DNA of 64,000 nt, from NCBI GenBank assembly GCA_943333275.1, contig CALQSQ010000002.1, positions 1-64,000 on the forward strand, in the 5' to 3' direction. The notes under the pieces are model-generated. The model searched no databases. It was not told the DNA's origin and saw only the letters and a program-made list of their open reading frames with translations. The DNA is from Akkermansia muciniphila. Lineage in GTDB: Bacteria; Verrucomicrobiota; Verrucomicrobiia; Verrucomicrobiales; V1-33. Made by a program: the position numbers and the translations under genes. Shown in pieces: positions 56,650-64,000 of this stretch. Each line of letters opens with the position of its first letter. Position 1 is the first letter of the stretch.

Positions 56650-57711
56650 TTATTTCAACTCACTTTTTTTGAGATTTTCCTCGATAAATTTGAGAATTTT
56701 TTGGGTATCGCTGCTATCAGAAGGCTCTTTACCGCAAAAATCTTGCTCAATGCGCTGGGCTTCCATGAGCAACGGCCCAACTTCAGTGAAGCGTTTCATC
56801 GAAACATACAACAAGGACAGGTGTTTTAGAACACTGGCAACATCGGCGCAGTTCATGCCAAATGCTGACTCGAAAATGGCGAAAGCGCCAAGGCAGCATT
56901 CCTCTGCCTCCTCCAGGTGGTTCGTCTCGCTAAGCAAACACCCTAGTTTATCGAGTAGGGAGGCCACGCGGGGGTGCTCTTTTCCAGACACGGATTCCTC
57001 AATGGCCAACGCGCTACGTATAAGCTTTTCCGCCTCCTCCAGTTGGTTTGTCTTCATCAGAAATGCAGCGAGATTTTCGAGAGGAATAACCACCCTGCCA
57101 TGGTTTGGAGCTGTCTTCTCCTCTGCCAGGCTCAAAATTTCTCGCAGGAGAGCTTCCTCCTCTTTGTAGCGCTTCAAACAGTCAAGCGCATAGGCCGCAC
57201 ATGTAGCATTTGACACCCACGCCTGATCTTCGGTGACTTTATCACTAAGGGCCAGGGCGCTCTGGTAGTGAATCAGTGCGGTAGGGCAATCTCTTTTGTC
57301 GAAGGCAATCAAGCCCTTGCCTTCATGCGTTTGACGCAGGCGTTTAGAATCGGCAGGGTTGGCGGCAAGAACTTTGTCAAAGGCTTCGTCGGCCTTGGTG
57401 AGTTCTCCATGCCCCAGCAACGTCAGACCGTGCACCAGCAGGTCGTCGCATTGAATCCCTTTTTCGAGCAACGCATGCACCTCGTCTGTGGAGAGTTTCA
57501 TATTGCGGGCCAATTCCTTTTCCAAAACCTCGTTCCTTGTGGTGGCAAGACAATACCCTCTCCGCCAAAGGGAGTAGATGCCTCGATAAAGACCCGGCAT
57601 TTTCTCCGCAAGCCCCTCCTCCTTGCTCGTGCTGGCGGGCGGCTCTGCATGGAGCAGCGTGGCCAGCGTGAGAATTCCAAAACAAAGAGAGACGAGGCGG
57701 GGCGTTTTCAT
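56650..57711 (-). CDS. Secreted TPR-repeat protein
   Basis: A 353-residue protein with a signal peptide (RLVSLCFGILTLATLLHA), so probably periplasmic. From about residue 80 it has tetratricopeptide-like helix pairs: GHGELTKADEAFDKVLAANPADSK, ALIHYQSALALSDKV and later 42-residue repeats (NQLEEAEKLIRSALAIEESVSGKEHPRVASLLDKLGCLL) of the kinesin-light-chain kind. TPRs mediate protein-protein contacts. It is the third gene after an ECF sigma factor and a Ser/Thr kinase on the same strand, with a 54-bp gap to the kinase. Confidence 0.8.
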   Translation of the reverse strand: MKTPRLVSLCFGILTLATLLHAEPPASTSKEEGLAEKMPGLYRGIYSLWRRGYCLATTRNEVLEKELARNMKLSTDEVHALLEKGIQCDDLLVHGLTLLGHGELTKADEAFDKVLAANPADSKRLRQTHEGKGLIAFDKRDCPTALIHYQSALALSDKVTEDQAWVSNATCAAYALDCLKRYKEEEALLREILSLAEEKTAPNHGRVVIPLENLAAFLMKTNQLEEAEKLIRSALAIEESVSGKEHPRVASLLDKLGCLLSETNHLEEAEECCLGAFAIFESAFGMNCADVASVLKHLSLLYVSMKRFTEVGPLLMEAQRIEQDFCGKEPSDSSDTQKILKFIEENLKKSELK

Positions 57712-57765
57712 GAGTGGAGGGGAAGAGTTAGCCTGCATGGGGGCGGTTGGCAAGGCTGGGGCGCG

Positions 57766-60700
57766 TTAGTTGGGGGTGAGGAGGATGCCTTGGACGGGGG
57801 TGGGGTCCGGGGCGGGGATGGGGGGGGCGGACCAGTCGAGGTGGAGGGTGGCGAGGGAGGTGCGGAGGCGGTGGAGGTCCCAGAGCTGGATGTTGTATTG
57901 GCTGCCGTTGATGGCGAGCCGGGAGCCGGTGTGATCCAGGGCGAGCCAGCCGATGGAGCGGGCATCCGGGTGATCAAGGGTGGCGAGGAGGGCGCCGGTG
58001 GTGGGATCGATGAGGTCCACGCCGTGGGAATTTCTTGAAATGGCGAGGGTGTGGCCGTCGCCGGAGAGGACGGGGTAGTTGTAAACCTGGAGCGCGCCGG
58101 GGTTGGGTCGCGTCCAGCGCGGTGCCCAGGTGCCGACGTCCCACGCGGCGAGGCCGGCGTGGCTGGCAGTGTAAAGCGTGCGGCTGTCGGGACTGAAGAC
58201 CATGTAGCACTGGAGGGTATCCGGGAGGCGGTGGACAAGGGTGCGGGTCTGCACGTCCCAGACGCAGGAGAGTTCGGCATGGTTGTCGCAGGAGGCGGAG
58301 ACGATCCAGCGGCCATCGGGGCTTTGTTTCACGGGGTTCATGGGCACGCCGGGCAGGGTGAGTTTCTGCGCAGCAGCGTGCTCCCCGCGCGTGGGGACGA
58401 GCCAGAGGTCATCGCCCGCAGTGGCCGCGATCAAGCCGGTGGCGGGGCTCTGGCTCATGCGGGCCATGCTGAGCCGCGTGCCCCAGACCAACTGCGGGGC
58501 GGTGACGGACCATACGCCGTTGTTGATGGCTGAGAGCCTGCTCTGGTAAATGCCCCGGCCGGGCGCGCAAATCCAGAACCCGCCTCCCTCGGGCGCAAAC
58601 GAGACTTCATTGACGAGGCCGGTGGATAATTTCAACAACTTGCGTCCATCCGCGGCATCCAGAATCCATGTGCCGAGCGAGCCGCCTACGACGGCGAATT
58701 TTCCATCCGGAGAAAGCGCCACGCCCCAGGGGCCGCGCTGGATATTCTCATCAGGTGCCTGCCGGGGCAGTGCGACGTGCCGGACGACGTTGGGAACCGT
58801 CATGCCATAGCGCACTAACTCATGGCGGTTGGTGTCGTTGACCAGCAATGTCCGGCCGTCGGTGCTGAATTGCAGATCGTATCCAAAGGCTGGTATCACC
58901 GCGCCGGTGCGGCCGCTGGAGAGTTCCCAGAGTCGCAGCGTGTAATCAAAGCCGATGGTCGCCAGCCATTCGCCGCTGGGATGCCAGGCCACGCCCTGCA
59001 GCTCGGAATGGTGGCCCATGAAGCGCCGGCGATGCGGGGACGGGCCATCGAGATACCAGACGAAGAGGTCGGTGACGCCGGTGCCGATGGCGATGGCCTG
59101 GCTGTCGGGACGCCAGGCGACGACGGGGAAAAAGGAATTGCTCCAGCGTGGATTTTCCAAAGTGTGGACCGTCTCACCCGTCGCGGTGTCATGGATTTCC
59201 AACGTGCCGCTCTCCCGCGCCACAATGGCCAGCCATTTTCCATCCGGGCTGAACGCCTTGGGGGCGGGATTGGTGAGAGCGGATGAAAAACGAATGCGCT
59301 GGGTGGGATGGCGCCAGTCTTCAATCGTCACCATTTTGCCATCGATCTCCCCATAGGCGATCGACTGCCCATCCGCAGAAAAGACCAGCCCCCAGACCCC
59401 GGCGTATTTCACTTCTGCCCAGGCCTTTTCCTTGACCTGCCAGATGCGAAAGAGGGAACCTTCGAAACAGACAAGCAGCGCATTTCCATCCCCACTGAAA
59501 CTCGTGGCCTCTTGAAAGACCAGCGAGGGATCGGGCGGGGAAATTTCCTCGTCGGGGATGGAGGATTTGAAAGTTCGCAGCCAGAGACGTTTCTCCTGCA
59601 CCTCGGCGTAGATTTCTCCATTCGGCATGATGGCGGTCCAAGTGGTCTGGTGAAAGGGACGACGGTCCACTTCGCGGAAGCCGGGCGTGGCCAGCAGGGT
59701 GATAGCATCGCTGCGTAAATCGAGATCATTTCCCAGCAGCGCAGCTTCCCTGGCCGCCTCCAATCCCGCATCTCTCAATTCCCATTGGCCACTTTGACGG
59801 ATGGCATTCACCTGCTGCGTCAGTGCCTGGTGGGATGTGGCTCGCAGGGAGGCATTGGCCCGCTGCTGGATGACGACTCCCGTAATCACCGCGGCGGCGA
59901 GCAGCATGCTGAGGGCGGCAAGCGCCGGATGGCGTTTGGCATAGAGCCACACGCGCTCCATGGAGGAAACCGGCCGGGCCGCGATGGCTTCGCCCGCCAG
60001 CCAAGACCGCAAATCCGCAGCAAAGGCGGCGGCAGATTCATAGCGGCGCGACGGATCCTTCGCCAGGGCGGTATGCGTGATCGTGGCCAGATCCAGTGGC
60101 ACCCCCAGTTTCCGCAGCGGGGAGGGTTCGGTCTCGGCAATCTCCCGGAGCAATGCCGGCAAGCCTTCCGCCACAAAGGGCGGACGCTGCGCCAGCAATT
60201 CATAGAGGATGGCACCCAGACTGTAAACATCACTGCGCACTGTGGCCATGCGCGCATCCTTCGCCGCTACCTCCGGCGCCAAATACTGCGGCGTGCCCAG
60301 CATCGCAATGGAACGCGTGAGATTGCTGTCGGTATTGGCGATTTTCACCAGGCCAAAATCTGCGACATAAGCGCGGTCGGTTTCATCAAAAAGAATATTT
60401 CCCGGCTTCAGATCACGATGCAGCACGCCATGCGCGTGGGCATGCGCCACGGCATCCGCCAGCTCCGCCAGCAGCGTGGCAATCTTCCGCCACTCGCCTG
60501 CAAAACGCGCGCGCCGCTCCGCCAGCGTCCCGCCGGATGCCAGCTTCATGGTGAAAAAGGGAACGCCCGCCCATTCGCCAAATTGATGCAATGGCAGGAT
60601 GCCCGGGTGATTCAAATCCGCCATGGTGCGGGCTTCGAGCCGGAATCGTTCGCGCAATTCATCGGTGATCGACTGTGGCAGCAGCATCTTGATCGCCACC

Positions 60701-60933
60701 TCGCGCTGCGGGGCAATCTGCCGCGCCTGATACACAATCCCCATGCCACCCCGCGCCAGTTCGCGCAGGTTCTCATGCCCCGGAATACAGAACGATTCGG
60801 CCGGTCTGTCCTCGCGATCCAGCTCGTGAGTGACGACCACCGCCCCCCGCATCAGACATCGCGGACACAGTCCCCGCAGCCTGCCGGGAGAAAGCGCGCT
60901 GCCACAGGAAATGCAAAGGTTGGGCGGAGTCAT
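57766..60933 (-). CDS. Ser/Thr protein kinase with zinc ribbon and WD40-like C-terminus
   Basis: A 1055-residue kinase. It starts with a CISCGS...CPRC zinc ribbon (residues 7-26), then the kinase domain (about residues 55-320): LARGGMGIVYQARQ, VAIKMLLP, HRDLKPGN, ADFGLVKI and GTPQYLAPEV, all catalytic residues intact. A membrane helix (ALAALSMLLAAAVITGVVI) is near 345-365. The remaining 650 residues form about ten WD40-like propeller repeats (SPDGKWLAIVARESGTLEIHDTATGE). Kinase plus propeller plus partner ECF sigma is a known arrangement in this phylum. It lies 4 bp after the sigma gene. Confidence 0.9.
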   Translation of the reverse strand: MTPPNLCISCGSALSPGRLRGLCPRCLMRGAVVVTHELDREDRPAESFCIPGHENLRELARGGMGIVYQARQIAPQREVAIKMLLPQSITDELRERFRLEARTMADLNHPGILPLHQFGEWAGVPFFTMKLASGGTLAERRARFAGEWRKIATLLAELADAVAHAHAHGVLHRDLKPGNILFDETDRAYVADFGLVKIANTDSNLTRSIAMLGTPQYLAPEVAAKDARMATVRSDVYSLGAILYELLAQRPPFVAEGLPALLREIAETEPSPLRKLGVPLDLATITHTALAKDPSRRYESAAAFAADLRSWLAGEAIAARPVSSMERVWLYAKRHPALAALSMLLAAAVITGVVIQQRANASLRATSHQALTQQVNAIRQSGQWELRDAGLEAAREAALLGNDLDLRSDAITLLATPGFREVDRRPFHQTTWTAIMPNGEIYAEVQEKRLWLRTFKSSIPDEEISPPDPSLVFQEATSFSGDGNALLVCFEGSLFRIWQVKEKAWAEVKYAGVWGLVFSADGQSIAYGEIDGKMVTIEDWRHPTQRIRFSSALTNPAPKAFSPDGKWLAIVARESGTLEIHDTATGETVHTLENPRWSNSFFPVVAWRPDSQAIAIGTGVTDLFVWYLDGPSPHRRRFMGHHSELQGVAWHPSGEWLATIGFDYTLRLWELSSGRTGAVIPAFGYDLQFSTDGRTLLVNDTNRHELVRYGMTVPNVVRHVALPRQAPDENIQRGPWGVALSPDGKFAVVGGSLGTWILDAADGRKLLKLSTGLVNEVSFAPEGGGFWICAPGRGIYQSRLSAINNGVWSVTAPQLVWGTRLSMARMSQSPATGLIAATAGDDLWLVPTRGEHAAAQKLTLPGVPMNPVKQSPDGRWIVSASCDNHAELSCVWDVQTRTLVHRLPDTLQCYMVFSPDSRTLYTASHAGLAAWDVGTWAPRWTRPNPGALQVYNYPVLSGDGHTLAISRNSHGVDLIDPTTGALLATLDHPDARSIGWLALDHTGSRLAINGSQYNIQLWDLHRLRTSLATLHLDWSAPPIPAPDPTPVQGILLTPN

Positions 60934-60937
60934 GGTC

Positions 60938-61684
60938 CTAATACTCTGCGGAAATCGGCGGGGAAGTTTCTGACGGAAAGCCCGGGCTGGCCAGCACCTC
61001 ATAGAGATGCCTCATCTCCTCCGCGACCTCATGCGGCGCGCTCACGGTCCGGGCGATTTGCAATTCCAGTCGCTCGCGAAATTGTTGACGCAGCCGCAGG
61101 ATCTGCGATTTCACGGCGCCCAGACTCATTCCCAACTGCTCTGCCGCCTGTTCATAAGGAATCGGCTGCGAACCTGCAGGTAAAAATGCCAGCAGCACCT
61201 GCAGCGCCGCACCTCGTCCGTCCTCCTCCCACTCCGTCGCCAGCGATTCCAGGGCCGCATCCATGACTTGCTCCGCCCAGGCCTGGTCAAATATTTTCGT
61301 CGTGGCCACGTCCCAATCCCCGGGCTCGAATCCTTCCTCTGCCATGGCATCAAGGCTGGCCAGCATCTGCCCTCCACCACGTTTCTGAGCATGGTTGTGT
61401 TCGCGATCTTTGTGCAGCACCCGCATCAGCGCGCCCAGGAGAAAATTCCGAAATTTACCCCGCGCCCGATCCGCCCGATGCCAGCCCTTGGAGGCCAGCA
61501 GTGAACTGAAAAATTCCTGCGTCATATCCTCCGCATCCGCCTGCTTCCATCCCTGCTGCCTAAGAAAATCCGCGACCGGACGCCAGTAGGCCTGGCACAA
61601 CTTTCCCAGAGCCTCGCGCCCCGCAGCATCGCCGTTCATCGTGGCCCGGGCCAGCACGCTCCAGTGTGTCGTGGGAAAGTTCAT
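60938..61684 (-). CDS. ECF RNA polymerase sigma factor
   Basis: A 248-residue sigma-70 family factor of the type linked to protein kinases. The N-terminal TTHWSVL motif is typical of that ECF branch, followed by region 2 (EALGKLCQAYWRPVADFLRQQGWKQADAEDMTQEFF) and region 4 (YEQAAEQLGMSLGAVKSQILRLRQQFRERL). A 30-residue C-terminal tail extends beyond region 4. The downstream kinase gene, 4 bp away, is probably its regulator, acting by phosphorylation and not by an anti-sigma factor. Diverges from the following gene. Confidence 0.9.
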   Translation of the reverse strand: MNFPTTHWSVLARATMNGDAAGREALGKLCQAYWRPVADFLRQQGWKQADAEDMTQEFFSSLLASKGWHRADRARGKFRNFLLGALMRVLHKDREHNHAQKRGGGQMLASLDAMAEEGFEPGDWDVATTKIFDQAWAEQVMDAALESLATEWEEDGRGAALQVLLAFLPAGSQPIPYEQAAEQLGMSLGAVKSQILRLRQQFRERLELQIARTVSAPHEVAEEMRHLYEVLASPGFPSETSPPISAEY

Positions 61685-61817
61685 CGTTAACCTGTGGCGA
61701 TCCTATCAGGCAGCCCACAGCGGGCAATCGCAAAAATTTCTGAAAACCTGCAAGGACAACATTTCCATCCCAAAATTCCCTGCTGGCAACGGCGGGAATT
61801 TACGTTATTTCATTTCC

Positions 61818-63077
61818 ATGAACTGGACCCGCGCCTTGCTCACCACTCTGATGCTCACACCCTTCGCCGCCGCGCCCGCAGAGGACGCATCGGAGGATGA
61901 ACTGCTATTCTTTGGCACGGGAGTGGAAACCCCCACACCCATCAAGGCCCCGCCTCCCCCGCCCGTCGATCCTCCCGAGCCCGCACCAGCAGAAGCCGCA
62001 TTGAAACTGGACGTTGCTTCCCTCGGTCTTCTGCTGCTCGACGCGCCAAGGCAATCCGCCGTCGTGGCCCGGCCGGAACTGCTCAAGGCCAGCGGCCGTC
62101 AAAGCGGCACCGGGAAACCGGAACTCAATTTCCAAAAAGGCGGCGACGCCATGCAGACCGCGCTGCAATACGCGCTGGCCGCCGTGCGCCAGCAGAAAGT
62201 CGCCGTGCCCTCAGGTGTCACCATCACCTATCAACTGGCCGGTGACTATGCAAACCATGAGCACGACAGCGCAGGCCTGGCCGCCGGTGTGCTACTGCAT
62301 TCCATGATCACAGGGACGAAAGTGGATTCCAATATCATCCTCTGTGGCGGTCTGGGCAAGGCAGGCGTCGTCACACCCGCCAATGCGCTCGGGCTGCGAC
62401 TGCGCGCCGCCCCGGATAACGGCACGATGACGCTCGGCGTGGCCCTGGAATCCGAACCAGAGATCCGCGACCTCGCGCTGATGGGCGAACCCGCCACGCT
62501 GCTGCGCTGTGAAGTCATCGGCCTCGTCACCTTTCCCGATGCCCTCGCCCTGGCCTCCGCCACCCCGCCGCCAAACCTCGCCAAAGCACGGGAAATTTTC
62601 CAGAGTATCCGCACCGCCTGCGCCGCAACTCCCGTGGGCACCTTTATCAAGAACCCGAAGGTCCAGCAGAAGCTGAATGAAGTGCTCACGCTCGCCCCAC
62701 AGCACCTCTCCGCCCGCCTGCTCCTGCAAGCAGGCACCGGAAAACTTCCCGGTCGCATGACCTACCTCACCAGCCAGCAGGCCATCCTCACCGCCACGCA
62801 ACCGTTCGTCATCGCCCTCAGAAAACAAGACGCCGCCGAGATGCGCAAGACCGCCACCTCCGGCGGAAACACCCTCAGTCTCATGCAGGCGCGCATTCAT
62901 CCGACCGTGGAGCGCTACCTCGTCACCACCCGCGCCTTCATGCGCGCGACCAACAACTATCTCGAACTCAGCACCGCCCCGCAATTCGCCGGCATGCGCC
63001 AGAAGGCGCGCGATGAATGCATCAAACTGGAGAATGATCTGAAGGCTGAGAAGGTGAAATTGGAGTCAAAGAAATAA
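61818..63077 (+). CDS. Secreted protein with Lon (S16)-like domain, lysine lost
   Basis: A 419-residue exported protein. A signal peptide (RALLTTLMLTPFAAAPA) is followed by an acidic, Pro-rich linker. Residues about 110-210 resemble the proteolytic domain of Lon: AMQTALQYALAAVRQQK, SGVTITYQLAGD, then HDSAGLAAGVLLHSMITGTKVD with Ser151 at the Lon catalytic serine position, and GLGKAGVVTPANALGLRLRAA where Lon has GGLKEKLLAA. The Lon catalytic lysine is Leu/Arg here. The C-terminal 200 residues are helical. Start 61818 fits the signal peptide. An inactive or differently working S16 fold is inferred; divergent from the ECF factor. Confidence 0.6.
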   Translation: MNWTRALLTTLMLTPFAAAPAEDASEDELLFFGTGVETPTPIKAPPPPPVDPPEPAPAEAALKLDVASLGLLLLDAPRQSAVVARPELLKASGRQSGTGKPELNFQKGGDAMQTALQYALAAVRQQKVAVPSGVTITYQLAGDYANHEHDSAGLAAGVLLHSMITGTKVDSNIILCGGLGKAGVVTPANALGLRLRAAPDNGTMTLGVALESEPEIRDLALMGEPATLLRCEVIGLVTFPDALALASATPPPNLAKAREIFQSIRTACAATPVGTFIKNPKVQQKLNEVLTLAPQHLSARLLLQAGTGKLPGRMTYLTSQQAILTATQPFVIALRKQDAAEMRKTATSGGNTLSLMQARIHPTVERYLVTTRAFMRATNNYLELSTAPQFAGMRQKARDECIKLENDLKAEKVKLESKK

Positions 63078-63113
63078 GGCCCCCGTGCCCCGGCGTTTCC
63101 ATTTCCATTTCAA

Positions 63114-64000
63114 ATGAATTCGCCGACTCTTTCCCGCACCGCCTGGCTCACTGTGGCCCTGCTCTGGCCGGTGGCGATGCTGAACTACCTCGACCGGCAG
63201 ATTTTCTCCACGATGAAGCAGTCGATCATGGCTGGCGTGCCGGACATTGGCAATGATGCGAGGTTCGGGGAACTGATGGCGGTGTTTCTTTTTGTCTATG
63301 GACTCTTCAGCCCCATCGGAGGTTACGTGGCGGATCGTTTCAACAGGCGATGGGTCATCATTGGCAGCCTGGCAGTCTGGTCCACGGTCACCTTCCTCAC
63401 CGGGCACGCACGGACCTACGAGCAACTCTGGTGGGCGCGCGCGCTCATGGGCGTGAGCGAGGCGTGTTACATTCCAGCAGGCCTCGCCTTGCTCGCAGAC
63501 TTCCACGCAGGCGGCACCCGCTCGCGGGCCATCGGCATTCACCAGTCGGGAATTTATTTCGGCATCATTCTCGGAGGCACCGGCGGACTCATCGCCGATT
63601 CCAGCCACGGCTGGGGCGCGGCATTCACCTGGTTCGGACTCGCAGGCGTGATCTATGCGGCCGTGCTGGTTTTCTTTTTAAAGAATGCCCCGCGTGATGA
63701 AGCGGCTGTTGGTGGCGATGGAAATGGCAGCGTGTGGTCGTCGCTGCGAGGACTCTTCGGCATTGGGTCCTTCCTACTGCTGGTGCTGTATTTCACCCTT
63801 CCTGGCATGCCGGGATGGGTGGTGAAAAGCTGGATGCCCGCGCTGCTGGCGGAAACATTTCATCTCGGCCAGGGTCACGCCGGTGTCTCCGCCACCCTCT
63901 GGGTCACCATCGCCTCGCTCGGCGGTGTGCTGCTGGGCGGCGCGCTCTCAGACCGCTGGATGCGACGCTCCCAGCGCGGACACATTTACATCAGTGCGCT
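63114..64000 (+). CDS. MFS transporter, incomplete at the window end
   Basis: 295 codons of a major facilitator superfamily permease, cut by the window end. Helix 1 starts LTVALLWPVAMLNYLDRQIFSTMK, the N-terminal pattern of the ACS/sugar-acid-type members, with the A-loop GGYVADRFNRRWVI between helices 2 and 3. Helices continue (LWWARALMGVSEACYIPAGLALLADF). The central loop and helix 7 are visible (FLLLVLYFTLPGMPGWV), and the second-half loop LSDRWMRRSQRG is present. Substrate cannot be assigned. It lies 36 bp after the S16-like gene. Confidence 0.88.
   Translation, partial: MNSPTLSRTAWLTVALLWPVAMLNYLDRQIFSTMKQSIMAGVPDIGNDARFGELMAVFLFVYGLFSPIGGYVADRFNRRWVIIGSLAVWSTVTFLTGHARTYEQLWWARALMGVSEACYIPAGLALLADFHAGGTRSRAIGIHQSGIYFGIILGGTGGLIADSSHGWGAAFTWFGLAGVIYAAVLVFFLKNAPRDEAAVGGDGNGSVWSSLRGLFGIGSFLLLVLYFTLPGMPGWVVKSWMPALLAETFHLGQGHAGVSATLWVTIASLGGVLLGGALSDRWMRRSQRGHIYISA

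Noticed and set aside
59785..61266. 493-codon plus-strand frame opposite the WD40 kinase and sigma factor
   Set aside because: Arg/His/Gln-rich antisense translation without motifs.

Overview
The window looks like a chromosomal segment of a Verrucomicrobiota bacterium, probably close to Verrucomicrobiaceae/Prosthecobacter. This is an inference from gene content, not from a marker gene. It is GC-rich and dense with genes. It carries large secreted proteins with PA14, LamG, cadherin and Calx-beta modules, a TAT-exported DUF1501 protein, a PA14-containing multihaem cytochrome, two Ser/Thr kinases (one paired with an ECF sigma factor), a fused SecDF, and short inverted-repeat elements of REPIN type. 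No rRNA, tRNA, CRISPR array, prophage or intact insertion sequence was seen.

Layout. 0.1-8 kb: a RapA/HepA-type SWI2/SNF2 ATPase, then a translationally coupled pair (five-haem cytochrome c with a PA14 insert, and a secreted beta-propeller dehydrogenase-like protein), an SH3b protein and a terminator. 8-16.3 kb: bacterial alpha-2-macroglobulin with penicillin-binding protein 1C, with a REPIN-like element lying across the junction and encoding part of the PBP1C N-terminus. 16.3-25.1 kb: a photodamage-repair island with an FeS-type (6-4) photolyase, a second photolyase-like protein whose domains are in reversed order, a DUF2805 and a DUF2256 protein (the latter a 46-residue gene), the TIGR03915/TIGR03916 DNA-modification/repair pair, a COG4276-like SRPBCC protein and an FAD oxidoreductase. 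Membrane and HIT proteins follow. 25.1-29.6 kb: a remnant of a REP-associated (RAYT) transposase, OppB/OppC-type permeases, a GH18 glycosidase, a LOG protein and an MGMT-family gene broken by an amber codon.

29.6-40.6 kb (all minus strand): a 2018-residue modular metallopeptidase, DUF1501, TolC, an EboB-like TatD hydrolase and a LURP-one protein. 40.7-44.9 kb: tgt-yajC-secDF. 44.9-50.3 kb: ROK sugar kinase, metallophosphoesterase-LamG and a membrane Ser/Thr kinase. 50.6-55.5 kb: a four-gene plus-strand operon for exported proteins (a tail-fibre-like surface protein, two zincin-motif proteins and a small beta-rich protein). 55.5-57.7 kb: an unknown gene, an AT-rich stretch with degenerate 21-bp tandem repeats, and a TPR protein. 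57.7-61.7 kb: a Ser/Thr kinase with a WD40-like C-terminus directly downstream of its ECF sigma factor. 61.8-64 kb: a secreted protein resembling the Lon (S16) proteolytic fold without the catalytic lysine, then an MFS transporter cut by the window end.

The strongest candidate for something under-described is the photorepair island, especially the permuted photolyase at 18272-19510. The exported fibre/zincin operon at 50632-55471 comes next. All family assignments are from reading the translated sequence; no database search was run.
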